This document shows positions 1-6,397 of a stretch of 20,215 nt of DNA, one piece after another. Under the pieces are notes generated by a model. That model saw only the letters and a program-made list of their open reading frames with translations, made no database searches and had not been told where the DNA came from. The DNA comes from Palsa-739 sp035532535. GTDB taxonomy: Bacteria; Actinomycetota; Thermoleophilia; Gaiellales; Gaiellaceae. The DNA is taken from NCBI GenBank assembly GCA_035532535.1, contig DATKQT010000005.1, forward strand, positions 1 through 20,215. Reading direction: 5' to 3'. Every line of letters begins with the position of its first letter. The stretch's first letter is position 1. A program made the translations under genes and the position numbers.

Positions 1-2
1 GG

Positions 3-173
3 CTCCTACGCTGGTGGAAGCCCGCGGTGTATCGAGAGACCCACCCTCTTTCAGACGAGGAGCGCGAAGTCCTCGATAGAGCGATAGATAGCGGCACGCA
101 CACGTTGGGAGCTCCCACGAACGCGCCATTCGGCCGCCCCCCGATTCCGGACGATGAGTTCCGGGGTCGGTGA
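3..173 (+). CDS. C-terminal end of an unidentified protein (5' truncated)
   Basis: An open frame enters from the left edge and ends at a TGA at 171-173, giving about 56 residues. It begins with an aromatic-rich stretch (LLRWWKPAVYRETHP), continues with an acidic segment (DEEREVLDRAIDSG) and ends with a Pro/Gly-rich tail. The mix looks like real protein rather than an Arg/Ala-rich shadow frame, and no other frame here is open through the window edge. I do not recognise a family. A GC-rich hairpin overlaps the stop, as expected for a gene end. The start codon and most of the protein lie outside the window, so nothing can be said about function. Confidence 0.45.
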   Translation, partial: LLRWWKPAVYRETHPLSDEEREVLDRAIDSGTHTLGAPTNAPFGRPPIPDDEFRGR

Positions 174-183
174 GCCCCGGGAC
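158..183 (+). terminator. Terminator-like GC-rich hairpin without a U-tract
   Basis: The sequence CCGGGG at 161-166 is the exact inverted partner of CCCCGG at 175-180, with an 8-nt loop. The stem extends by a G-U wobble and two more pairs to 158 and 183. It overlaps the stop codon of the first partial gene and lies between that gene and the convergent small membrane-protein gene. No T-run follows, so it would be an unusual intrinsic terminator or an RNA 3'-end stabiliser. Confidence 0.3.
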
Positions 184-212
184 AGTCGTCGAGAGACACT
201 CCCGCACGCTCG

Positions 213-222
213 CACCTAGGTG
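213..222. repeat. Perfect 10-bp palindrome (CACCTAGGTG)
   Basis: CACCTAGGTG is self-complementary over 10 bases. It sits in the short gap between two convergent gene ends (173 and 240), which is an odd place for an operator because no promoter is expected there. It may be chance. I see no second copy in the window. Confidence 0.25.
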
Positions 223-239
223 AAGCTCGGCGTTCCGGG

Positions 240-590
240 CTATCTGGCCGCGATGACTGCTGCCGCGGCTAGGAGAAGACCGACCAGGACGGAGCTGATG
301 ACCAGCACTGCGTCTGCTTGTGATGTACCGACCGGTCGTTGCGAGATGCTGACGGGGTCATCCAGCCGCGCAATTCCAAGCGTCGCCGGCAAGCCTCTCT
401 TCGGTCCGCCGAGGCTCCAGGCGATCCCGGCGACTGCCACCACGATCGCTGCCACGAACAGCGCGCCCGACGAACCCAGACGCGTTGTCGCGATCAGCAC
501 GCCCGTGATGACTCCTCCTACCGCAAGTCCGCCGACCGTCTGGATGAGGAGCAGCCGAACTGCTGTCCCGATGTGGGCCTCGGACGACAC
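240..590 (-). CDS. Small three-helix membrane protein, unidentified
   Basis: From a GTG at 590 the frame gives 116 residues with three clear hydrophobic segments, at about residues 13-35, 42-61 and 93-115. A short polar loop (around 62-92, containing GGPKRGL and ARLDDPVSISQRP) lies between the second and third. The frame is open further upstream to 782, but those residues are Arg/Pro-rich and lie antisense to another plausible membrane gene. I therefore placed the start at the GTG where the hydrophobic protein begins. An AGGA directly abuts this GTG, too close for a normal ribosome-binding site, so the exact start is uncertain. No family is recognised. Its location should be the cytoplasmic membrane. 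Base use here is less GC-biased than in most of the window. Confidence 0.5.
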   Translation of the reverse strand: MSSEAHIGTAVRLLLIQTVGGLAVGGVITGVLIATTRLGSSGALFVAAIVVAVAGIAWSLGGPKRGLPATLGIARLDDPVSISQRPVGTSQADAVLVISSVLVGLLLAAAAVIAAR

Positions 591-630
591 TCCTGAACAC
601 TGCCACAGGTCGCCGTGGGAGAATTCGTGC

Positions 631-954
631 GTGAGTCTCGTCCTGGGTATCACGCACCATGCAGGCGTACGTCTCGCCGAAGTCGGATTCCTTCTCCTCC
701 TGATCGCTGGAGTCTGGCTTGCCGCATCAGAGTTCCTCGACCCGCAAGGGTGGGGCGCCTTCCGGAGAGTCGTCGCGGGCATCGCGCTGGCGGTCAGCGG
801 TGTGCTTCATCATTGCCGCGCACTGGGGCCACTTCGGCTAACAGCCTCGCCAGGCCCTGAGGTCACCGAAACGCTGGCGCCGGCTCGGGTGACAAATCCC
901 CTCGCGGTGGCTTTACAGGGCCATGACCGGACGAATCAACGGTGCTCCCCGTAG
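631..954 (+). CDS. Small two-helix membrane protein, probable frameshift near 800
   Basis: A GTG at 631 follows GGGAG (617-621) at a good 9-nt spacing. The frame reads a membrane helix at about residues 16-32 (VGFLLLLIAGVWLAASEF), a polar turn (LDPQGWGAFRR) and the start of a second helix (VVAGIALAVSG). In this frame the rest becomes Arg/Pro-rich and runs to a TAG at 952-954, overlapping the convergent CDF gene. One frame over, from base 800, the second helix continues naturally as VCFIIAAHWGHFG and stops with TAA at 839-841. The natural product is therefore probably about 69 residues, with one extra base somewhere around 790-801. That could be a sequencing error, a true mutation or recoding. 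The function is unknown. Confidence 0.4.
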   Translation: MSLVLGITHHAGVRLAEVGFLLLLIAGVWLAASEFLDPQGWGAFRRVVAGIALAVSGVLHHCRALGPLRLTASPGPEVTETLAPARVTNPLAVALQGHDRTNQRCSP

Positions 955-1634
955 ATCGTCTGCCAGGAGTCCCAGGTGATCTTGAGGATCACTGCGGTGA
1001 TCGCCAGACCGATCACCGGATCGGCGATCGGGGCGCCGAGTGCGACGACTGCCGCGCTCGCGACGACGCCGAGCGAGACGAACGCGTCGATGCGTGCGTG
1101 GTTGCCATCCGCCATCAGGGCGGGACTGTCGAGGCGTTTCCCCCCGCGCAGACGGACTCTCGCAGCGATCTCGTTTCCGATGAATCCGACGACACCGGCG
1201 GCCGCGAGCACCCAGAGATGACTCAGGTGCTGCGGGTGGATGAGTCGCTGGATGGTTTCGTACAGAGCCACGAGCGCGCTGATCAGGATTGCCGCGACGA
1301 CTCCGAGGCCGGCCCAGCGCTCGCCGCGCGCTGAGCGGAGGTAGAACGCGATGCCGAGTGGAATCGCCGTGAGGCCGTCGCCGAAGTTGTGGATCAGGTC
1401 GGCGAGGAGGGCCACGCTTCCCGTCGCGACGAAGATGAGCGTTTGGATTGCGGCGGCGGTCGTCAAGACCGCCAGGCTGATCGAGACCGTCCTGACCCCG
1501 TCGCGGGATTCGACGATCGACCGATCTACGAGGCCGTGCGAGTGCCCATGACCGTGGTCGTGATCGTCCTCATGCTCGAGATGAGCGTCATGGAGATGGG
1601 GTCCCTCGATATCGCATGTCGCCGTGTGGCCCAT
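936..1634 (-). CDS. Cation diffusion facilitator (CDF) metal transporter, short form
   Basis: This 232-residue membrane protein opens with a His/Asp-rich cytoplasmic tail (residues 11-34, including DHDHGHGHSHG) typical of zinc-type CDF exporters. About six helices follow. Both halves of the metal site are present: HNFGD (H82, D86) in helix 2 and HARID (H179, D183) in helix 5, an HxxxD/HxxxD arrangement common in Zn2+ transporters. It should exchange cytoplasmic divalent metal, probably Zn2+, for protons. It stops just after helix 6 (DSWQTIYGEHR), so the cytoplasmic ferredoxin-like dimerisation domain found in roughly 300-residue members is missing. The ATG lies 15 nt after the ParA-type gene's stop, so the two are probably cotranscribed, although no good ribosome-binding site is visible. 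Confidence 0.88.
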   Translation of the reverse strand: MGHTATCDIEGPHLHDAHLEHEDDHDHGHGHSHGLVDRSIVESRDGVRTVSISLAVLTTAAAIQTLIFVATGSVALLADLIHNFGDGLTAIPLGIAFYLRSARGERWAGLGVVAAILISALVALYETIQRLIHPQHLSHLWVLAAAGVVGFIGNEIAARVRLRGGKRLDSPALMADGNHARIDAFVSLGVVASAAVVALGAPIADPVIGLAITAVILKITWDSWQTIYGEHR

Positions 1635-1649
1635 GGCCCGAGAACGCTT

Positions 1650-2243
1650 TCAGCGCTTGCCGCGGAGTGCGCGCCGAAGCACGACGGTGTACTCGTTGAG
1701 GCCTTCCCGGTAGAGCCGCGCTTCAGGGCCGGACGCAATGCCGACTCGTTCCGGGATCACACCCCAGATCGGGACCGACTGCGACTTCCACCAGGCGATC
1801 GCCTCCTCGAGGTCGTTCGTGCCGAGGCGGGCGGCACAGATGACGACGCCGCGGGGCGTCCGCGCCGGGATGAGCTCGAGCGTGGCAAGCACCGGAGAGA
1901 ACTCGACTCCTCCGGCTCGGGTCGGGATCACGACCGCATCCGCTGCGCCGGCGGCGGATTGCAAGAGCCTCTCGTCACCGGGCGGCGTATCGACGACGGC
2001 GAGGCCGTCGCTTCGACCCATCGCGCGTGTGAGCGTCCTCTGCGACGGCGCCTCGATCACCGTGATGCCCTCGACCGGGCGCGTCTCGAGCCACTCGGCG
2101 GACGAAGCTTGGCGGTCGGCATCGACGAGGACGACCGGCTCGTGCCCCCGCTCCACGGCGGCTGCGGCCAGGTAGACGGACGTCGTCGTCTTCCCGACGC
2201 CGCCCTTGATGTTGGACACGACAACACTCGTCACGGTGCACAT
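1650..2243 (-). CDS. Orphan ParA/MinD-type P-loop ATPase
   Basis: This 197-residue protein carries the deviant Walker A of the ParA/MinD superfamily (KGGVGKTT, residues 13-20, with the signature Lys13). It also has a VDADRQASSAEW segment at 40-51 (family consensus DxDPQ) and Walker B at AVVDTPP (82-88). Known relatives form ATP-dependent dimers that position DNA or protein cargo. No ParB, centromere-like repeat or plasmid replication gene is adjacent, so it is an orphan. Its length matches short ParF/ParA-like and cargo-positioning members rather than chromosomal Soj with an N-terminal DNA-binding domain. The ATG at 2243 has no evident ribosome-binding site, and a GTG three codons in is an alternative start. 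It is followed closely by the CDF transporter. The cargo is unknown. Confidence 0.85.
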   Translation of the reverse strand: MCTVTSVVVSNIKGGVGKTTTSVYLAAAAVERGHEPVVLVDADRQASSAEWLETRPVEGITVIEAPSQRTLTRAMGRSDGLAVVDTPPGDERLLQSAAGAADAVVIPTRAGGVEFSPVLATLELIPARTPRGVVICAARLGTNDLEEAIAWWKSQSVPIWGVIPERVGIASGPEARLYREGLNEYTVVLRRALRGKR

Positions 2244-2363
2244 CGTATGAGATCGATGGCTGTCGGCGGACCCGAAGGGAGGCGGTCGCGCCCAGGTGAT
2301 CGACCCGCATCAGGCATGCTTGGCGTGGCGGTTTCGTCCTGCGGCTCAGAAAGGTGTGTGCCT

Positions 2364-2594
2364 GTGGCTGTGCGTTCGATTCGAGGCCCGTTCGGTCCGG
2401 GCGAGTGGGCGGTGATGGGCAACGACGGCGTCGTCCACCTGGCAGAGACGACGAGCGGACTGCCGTCGAGCGGCGCGCGCTGCGGTGCTGTCGGGACTGC
2501 GTTCATGGTCTCGACGCCCGACTGGGGCGCGGCCCGCACGTGCGGTCGCTGTGTCGCGCTCGTCGAGGCGGAAGCAGGGGCAACCGCCGCGTGA
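2364..2594 (+). CDS. Small His/Cys protein, candidate zinc-ribbon-like
   Basis: The frame is open far upstream, but protein-like sequence begins near GTG codons at 2358, 2364 and 2370. The AAAGG at 2350-2354 is best spaced for 2364, giving 76 residues. The sequence is low in charge and has one His (H25, in VVHLAE), one Cys (C40) and a CxxC (C60-C63, CGRC). This is a plausible four-ligand zinc site spread over about 40 residues. I do not recognise a named family. Its TGA overlaps the GTG of the zincin gene (GTGA at 2591-2594), so the two are translationally coupled and may work together. It diverges from the ParA-type gene across about 120 nt in which I see no clear promoter. Confidence 0.55.
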   Translation: MAVRSIRGPFGPGEWAVMGNDGVVHLAETTSGLPSSGARCGAVGTAFMVSTPDWGAARTCGRCVALVEAEAGATAA

Positions 2595-2941
2595 CCGATG
2601 CCGCCGGGTTCGACTTCGAGCAGGCGGTGCGCGACGCGCTCGACGATCTCCCGGGCGAGTTCCGCGACGCGATGTCGAACGTGACCGTCGTCGTCGAGGA
2701 GGAACCACCGGCCGGTGCGCCGCTCCTGGGCCTGTACCAGGGGGTGCCGCTGACGCGGCGCACGAGCAGCTACCAGGGCGCGCTGCCGGACAAGATCACG
2801 ATCTACAGCGGCCCGCTCGAGCGCCTGTACGGAGCCGACGTAGAGCTGCTGCGCGGCCAGGTGCGCCACGTCGTCTGGCACGAGGTGGCCCACCACTTCG
2901 GGATCAGCGACGAACGGCTGGTCGAGCTCGGCCGCTATTGA
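2591..2941 (+). CDS. Minimal zincin-fold metallopeptidase family protein
   Basis: This 116-residue protein ends with HEVAHHFGISDERLVELG. The HExxH zinc motif (H97, E98, H101) is followed by Asp107, matching the HExxHxxxxxD pattern of the small 'metallopeptidase family' (zincin_1/DUF1025-like) proteins common in actinobacteria. Before it come an N-terminal helix (FDFEQAVRDALDDLP), a strand (NVTVVVEE) and the segment ITIYSGPLER, all typical of the family. Members are usually 110-150 residues, so this looks complete. The start is the GTG at 2591, which shares bases with the preceding stop codon. No signal peptide is present, so it is cytoplasmic. Natural substrates are not known for most family members. 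Confidence 0.85.
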   Translation: MTDAAGFDFEQAVRDALDDLPGEFRDAMSNVTVVVEEEPPAGAPLLGLYQGVPLTRRTSSYQGALPDKITIYSGPLERLYGADVELLRGQVRHVVWHEVAHHFGISDERLVELGRY

Positions 2942-2972
2942 GATCTGACCGATTTCCGCCGATAGAAGCGGC

Positions 2973-3320
2973 ATGCTCCGCGTTCTCGGCCTTCCCTCGC
3001 TCCTCGTCGTGCTCTGCATCGGCGGCTACCTGTACGCGAAGGACGCAAAGTCGAACGGGCCGACCTCTCCGACCGTGACCCTGGCGATCGCCCAGGCGAA
3101 CACGGCGGTGGCGGCAACGAACTTCCAGGGAGCGGACACCGCGATGCAGGCCTTCTTCGCGCAGAGCAGCACCTACGCCGGCGCGACGCTGCCGCCCGGC
3201 TCGGGCGTTGTCCTCGTTCGCGCGGACGCGACCTCGTACTGCCTCCAGGCCACGGCGGCCAACGGCACGGCCCAGCACGAGAACGGCCCCGGCGGCCAGC
3301 CTCAGCCCGGCGCCTGCTAG
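2973..3320 (+). CDS. Small membrane-anchored exported protein with C-terminal cysteine pair
   Basis: The 115-residue product starts with a single hydrophobic helix (residues 5-21, VLGLPSLLVVLCIGGYLY) and a lysine shortly after it. That suggests a signal anchor with the remainder outside the membrane. An Ala/Thr/Gln-rich helical region (about 35-63) follows, then strands around VVLVRADATSYC (79-90) and a Gly/Pro tail ending in Cys115. Cys90 and Cys115 could form a disulfide, and the layout (helix, then small strands, then a disulfide loop at the C-terminus) resembles small pilin-like proteins. There is no prepilin peptidase site of the usual form, so that is only a resemblance. It starts 31 nt after the zincin gene. 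Confidence 0.6.
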   Translation: MLRVLGLPSLLVVLCIGGYLYAKDAKSNGPTSPTVTLAIAQANTAVAATNFQGADTAMQAFFAQSSTYAGATLPPGSGVVLVRADATSYCLQATAANGTAQHENGPGGQPQPGAC

Positions 3321-3321
3321 A

Positions 3322-3327
3322 TACGCT
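3322..3327 (+). promoter_or_regulatory. Candidate leaderless -10 element (TACGCT)
   Basis: TACGCT matches the TANNNT -10 pattern and ends 7 nt before the GTG at 3335. The downstream gene has no Shine-Dalgarno sequence, and transcription would begin at or next to the start codon. No convincing -35 box is visible. Confidence 0.4.
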
Positions 3328-3334
3328 CGCCCGA

Positions 3335-4123
3335 GTGGCGACGCAGGCCGAGAAGGGACGCGCATTCGCGGCGCTCCACGAGGGCGAGCCGTTCCTCATT
3401 CCGAACCCGTGGGACACGGGCTCGGCGCGCGTGCTCGAGGCGCTCGGCTTTCCCGCGCTCGCGACGACCAGCTCCGGCCTCGCGTTCACGCTCGGCCGGC
3501 TCGACGGCGGCGTCACACTCGACGAGATCGTGGAGCATGTCGCCGCGCTGGCCGAGGCCACCAGCCTCCCGGTCTCGGTCGACCTCGAGGACGGTCTCGG
3601 AGACGCGCCGCTCGCCGTTCGCCGCGTGGCGGAGGCCGGCGCGGTCGGCGGCTCGATCGAGGATTTCGAGCGGGCGGGATCGCTCCTGCCGCGCGAGGAG
3701 GCGGTCGAGCGCGTTGCGGCCGCAGTCGAGGCTGCGCGGTCGCTCGGGTTCCCGTTCATGCTCACTGCGCGCGCGGAGAACCACATCCGCGGCAATCCCG
3801 ACCTCGACGACACGATCGCGCGGCTCCAGGCGTACGAGGAAGCCGGCGCAGACGTCCTCTATGCGCCGGGCCTGCGCACGGTGGACGAGATTCGCGCGGT
3901 CTGCGGCGCCGTCGGGAAGTCGGTGAACGTCCTCGGCCTGCCGGGCCTCACCGTCGCCGAGATCTTCGGCGCCGGCGCGCAGCGAATCAGCGTCGGCGGC
4001 GGGCTCACGTGGGTCGCGATGAACGCGTTCGTGGACGCGGCGACCTCGATCCGAGACTCCGGCGACCTGTCCGTCCTCGCCGGGCGTTCACCCGTGCTCG
4101 GCGATGCGCTCCGCCAGCGCTGA
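3335..4123 (+). CDS. Isocitrate lyase / PEP mutase superfamily enzyme
   Basis: This 262-residue TIM-barrel protein matches the small isocitrate lyase/phosphoenolpyruvate mutase family. It has NPWDTGSARVLEALGFPALATTSSGLA (residues 24-50; substrate-loop Ser and Gly residues), the acidic metal-binding strand SVDLEDGLGD (81-90), GGSIEDFE (105-112) and LTARAEN (143-149). Relatives cleave or rearrange C-C and C-P bonds of 2-oxo or methylmalate/isocitrate-type substrates (methylisocitrate lyase, oxaloacetate decarboxylase, phosphonopyruvate enzymes). True isocitrate lyase has a KKCGH loop, which is absent here, so it is one of the many uncharacterised small members. The GTG start has no ribosome-binding site but lies 7 nt from a TACGCT element. 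Its last 36 nt overlap the convergent helicase gene. Confidence 0.85.
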   Translation: MATQAEKGRAFAALHEGEPFLIPNPWDTGSARVLEALGFPALATTSSGLAFTLGRLDGGVTLDEIVEHVAALAEATSLPVSVDLEDGLGDAPLAVRRVAEAGAVGGSIEDFERAGSLLPREEAVERVAAAVEAARSLGFPFMLTARAENHIRGNPDLDDTIARLQAYEEAGADVLYAPGLRTVDEIRAVCGAVGKSVNVLGLPGLTVAEIFGAGAQRISVGGGLTWVAMNAFVDAATSIRDSGDLSVLAGRSPVLGDALRQR

Positions 4124-6286
4124 GTGGCGTCGCCGTCCCTCCGCGCGTGACACGGCGATGCTGAGCGCGCGCCGCTCGCCGACGATTACGCACAGCCGCT
4201 CGGCGCGCGTGACCGCGGTGTAGAGGAGCGGTCGCGACAGCATCACCGCATACGCCATCGACCACGGCGCAACCACGGCGGGGAACTGCGATCCCTGCGC
4301 ACGGTGGACGGTGAGCGCCCACGCGAGCACGTACGTCTCGAGCGCAGCGGCAGGGACGACGATCTCGCGCTCGCCGTCGTCGAGCGAGAGCACGGCCTCC
4401 GCCTCTTCCTCGTCCCATGCGACGACGAACGCGACCTCGCCGTTCATCACCTCGCGGTCGGGCGTGTAGTCGTTCTTCGTCTGCACGATGCGCGAGCCGA
4501 CGCGGATTCCCGCGCGCGCCAGCACGACCGCCGGCTCACCCGGGTTGAGCCGCCGCTCGAGCTCCTCGTTCAGCGCGTTGAGGCCGACGGCGCCGCGCCG
4601 CATGGGCACGAGCGTCATTACTTCCGTGCGCGGATCGAGGCCGTAGTGCGATGGGATCCGCTCGCACACGAGGTCGAGCACGGCGTCGCGTATCGCCTCC
4701 TGTTCCTGTTTCGCGACGAAGAAGAAGTCCTCGTCCAGCTCGACATCGGCGCCGAGCGACACGCGCGCGGCGTCGGGTGAGAGGAACGGCAGCTCGCCCG
4801 CGTTGATCCGGCGCGCGCTGCGCACGATGAGCGACCGCGCCGCCTGGCGGTAGATCGCGGTCAGGTGCGCCTGCGGAACGACGCCGCTGTCGACCAGGTC
4901 GGCGAGCACGCGGCCGGCGCCGATCGGCGGCAGCTGATCCGTGTCGCCGACGAGCAGCACGTGGCAGTCGCCGGCCGCGCGGAAGAGTGCGTCTGCGAGC
5001 TCGAGGGAGAGCATCGAAGCCTCGTCCACGATGACGAGCTCGTACTCGTTCGAGAGCGGGTCGTCCTCGTTGCGCTGGAAACCCCCTGCGAACGGCGAGT
5101 AGCCGAGCGCGCGGTGGATCGTCATCGCGTCGTGTCCCGTCAGGTCGCGCATTCGCCGCGCGGCTTTGCCCGTCGGCGCACAGAGCAGGACGCGCGCGCG
5201 CGCCCGGCGTGTGATCTCGACGATCGCCCGCTGCGTGTGCGTCTTGCCCGCGCCCGGAAGACCGGTGAGCAGGACGAGCGGGCGCGTACGCACGAGCTCG
5301 ACGACTGCCCATTGCTCGTCCGAGACTTCCATCGCCGGCCGGTCGTGCGCGTCGAAGAGCTCGACCGCCGCCGTCCGCGCGCGCTCGGCCAGCGTGGCCG
5401 CGAGGCGGCGCTCCATCTCCCACAGCTCGGTCCGGTAGATGCGGTCGCCCTCGACCACGGCCTCCGCCTCGGCGACGAGCACGCGGACGGCCGACTCGAG
5501 CGCCTCCACCTCGCCGATCTCGAGAAGCTTTCCGGCGCGCTGCCACAGCTCGTCGAGCGGCAGGAACGTGTTCCCGTCCGCCTCCGACTCCTCGAGCGCG
5601 AAGCGCAACCCTGCGCGTAGGCGCTGCGGGTCGTCGAGCTCGATGCCGAGCGAGCGTGCGATCCGGTCGGCCGTCTTGAAGCCGACGCGGGGAAGCTCGA
5701 TCAGCCGGTAGGGGTCGTGCGTGAGCACGTCCACGACCTGGCCGCCGTACTCGCGCACGAGCCGGCCGGCCAGCCCGGCGGCGATGCCGTGCGCGAACAG
5801 GAACGTCTCGACCTCGCGGATCGTCGCCACCTCCCGCCAGGCCACGATCGCGCGCTCGACGCTCTTGCGCGAGATGGCGCGACCGGCCTTGGTGCGCACC
5901 TCGCGCAGCCGCTCGGGGTCGCGGTCGAGCTCGGCGAACACCTCGCCGGCGCCGAAGTGGTCGACGATCGCGCGTGCGAACGTCGGCCCGATGCCCGGCA
6001 CGCGGGTGGTGAGCCAGCGCTCGACCCCCTCGGCCGAGCGGGGTAGCGCGGCGCGGAACGTCTCGACCGCGAACTGCGGGCCGTAGCGCTTGTGCTCGGA
6101 GAACGCGCCGGCGCAGACGATCTGGTCGCCGGCGGCAACGTGGCCGAGCGGGCCGGCGAGCGTCACCGGCTCCCCGTCGACGCTCTCGCCGAGGGTCGCC
6201 GACCAGACCGCGAACTCGAGGTCGGGCGACACGTAGCGCGGCCCCGACCGCGAGAGCGTCACCTCGATCTCGCGTACCTCCGCCAC
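4088..6286 (-). CDS. recD2: RecD2-like 5'-3' DNA helicase
   Basis: The protein is a superfamily 1B helicase without RecBC partners nearby, like bacterial RecD2. Numbered from the upstream GTG at 6370 (760 residues), two helix-hairpin-helix segments (VPGIGPTFARAIVDHFG 124-140; LPRVGFKTADRIARSLG 226-242) precede the motor. The motor has Walker A GLPGAGKTH (370-378), Walker B VDEAS (448-452), motif III GDTDQLPP (475-482) and C-terminal motifs VHRAQGSQF (688-696) and YTAVTRAE (717-724). I prefer the GTG at 6286 (732 residues). The family fold begins there (AEVREIEVTLSR), the 84 upstream bases are more AT-rich and polar, and TATCGT lies 8 nt before it. Its 3' end overlaps the convergent enzyme gene. 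Expected roles are DNA repair and replication-fork processing. Confidence 0.88.
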   Translation of the reverse strand: MAEVREIEVTLSRSGPRYVSPDLEFAVWSATLGESVDGEPVTLAGPLGHVAAGDQIVCAGAFSEHKRYGPQFAVETFRAALPRSAEGVERWLTTRVPGIGPTFARAIVDHFGAGEVFAELDRDPERLREVRTKAGRAISRKSVERAIVAWREVATIREVETFLFAHGIAAGLAGRLVREYGGQVVDVLTHDPYRLIELPRVGFKTADRIARSLGIELDDPQRLRAGLRFALEESEADGNTFLPLDELWQRAGKLLEIGEVEALESAVRVLVAEAEAVVEGDRIYRTELWEMERRLAATLAERARTAAVELFDAHDRPAMEVSDEQWAVVELVRTRPLVLLTGLPGAGKTHTQRAIVEITRRARARVLLCAPTGKAARRMRDLTGHDAMTIHRALGYSPFAGGFQRNEDDPLSNEYELVIVDEASMLSLELADALFRAAGDCHVLLVGDTDQLPPIGAGRVLADLVDSGVVPQAHLTAIYRQAARSLIVRSARRINAGELPFLSPDAARVSLGADVELDEDFFFVAKQEQEAIRDAVLDLVCERIPSHYGLDPRTEVMTLVPMRRGAVGLNALNEELERRLNPGEPAVVLARAGIRVGSRIVQTKNDYTPDREVMNGEVAFVVAWDEEEAEAVLSLDDGEREIVVPAAALETYVLAWALTVHRAQGSQFPAVVAPWSMAYAVMLSRPLLYTAVTRAERLCVIVGERRALSIAVSRAEGRRRHSALAERIAEHG

Positions 6287-6294
6287 GGCATACG

Positions 6295-6300
6295 ACGATA
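6295..6300 (-). promoter_or_regulatory. Candidate -10 element (TATCGT) for an internal RecD2 start
   Basis: Reading the minus strand, TATCGT is followed by 8 nt and then the GTG at 6286. It lies in the locally AT-richer stretch 6287-6400 between the LLM gene and the conserved helicase domain. It supports a separate leaderless start for the helicase but could be chance. Confidence 0.3.
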
Positions 6301-6397
6301 CGTGCTTGACAGCGACTTCTCGTTCTGAGAGATTGCCGTTTGCCAAGTCCCTGTGGGCCTTCGGGTTCACGGGGACTAGGCATTTTCGGGGGTCTTT

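Noticed and set aside
220..630. Plus-strand coding from 220 to 630
   Set aside because: It is antisense to the small three-helix membrane protein, and its translation is Pro/Thr/Ser/Arg-rich without structure. The plausible plus-strand protein starts at 631.
1650..2243. Plasmid or phage partition system
   Set aside because: No ParB, centromere-like repeats, replication initiator or integrase is present, so only an orphan ParA-type ATPase can be claimed.
1389..2594. Single 401-residue plus-strand gene
   Set aside because: Most of it is antisense to the CDF and ParA-type genes and has shadow-like composition. Only the last 76 codons look like real protein and were kept.
3335..4123. Phosphonate biosynthesis start point (PEP mutase)
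   Set aside because: No phosphonopyruvate decarboxylase or other phosphonate gene is adjacent, and the enzyme lacks diagnostic features separating PEP mutase from the broad lyase family.
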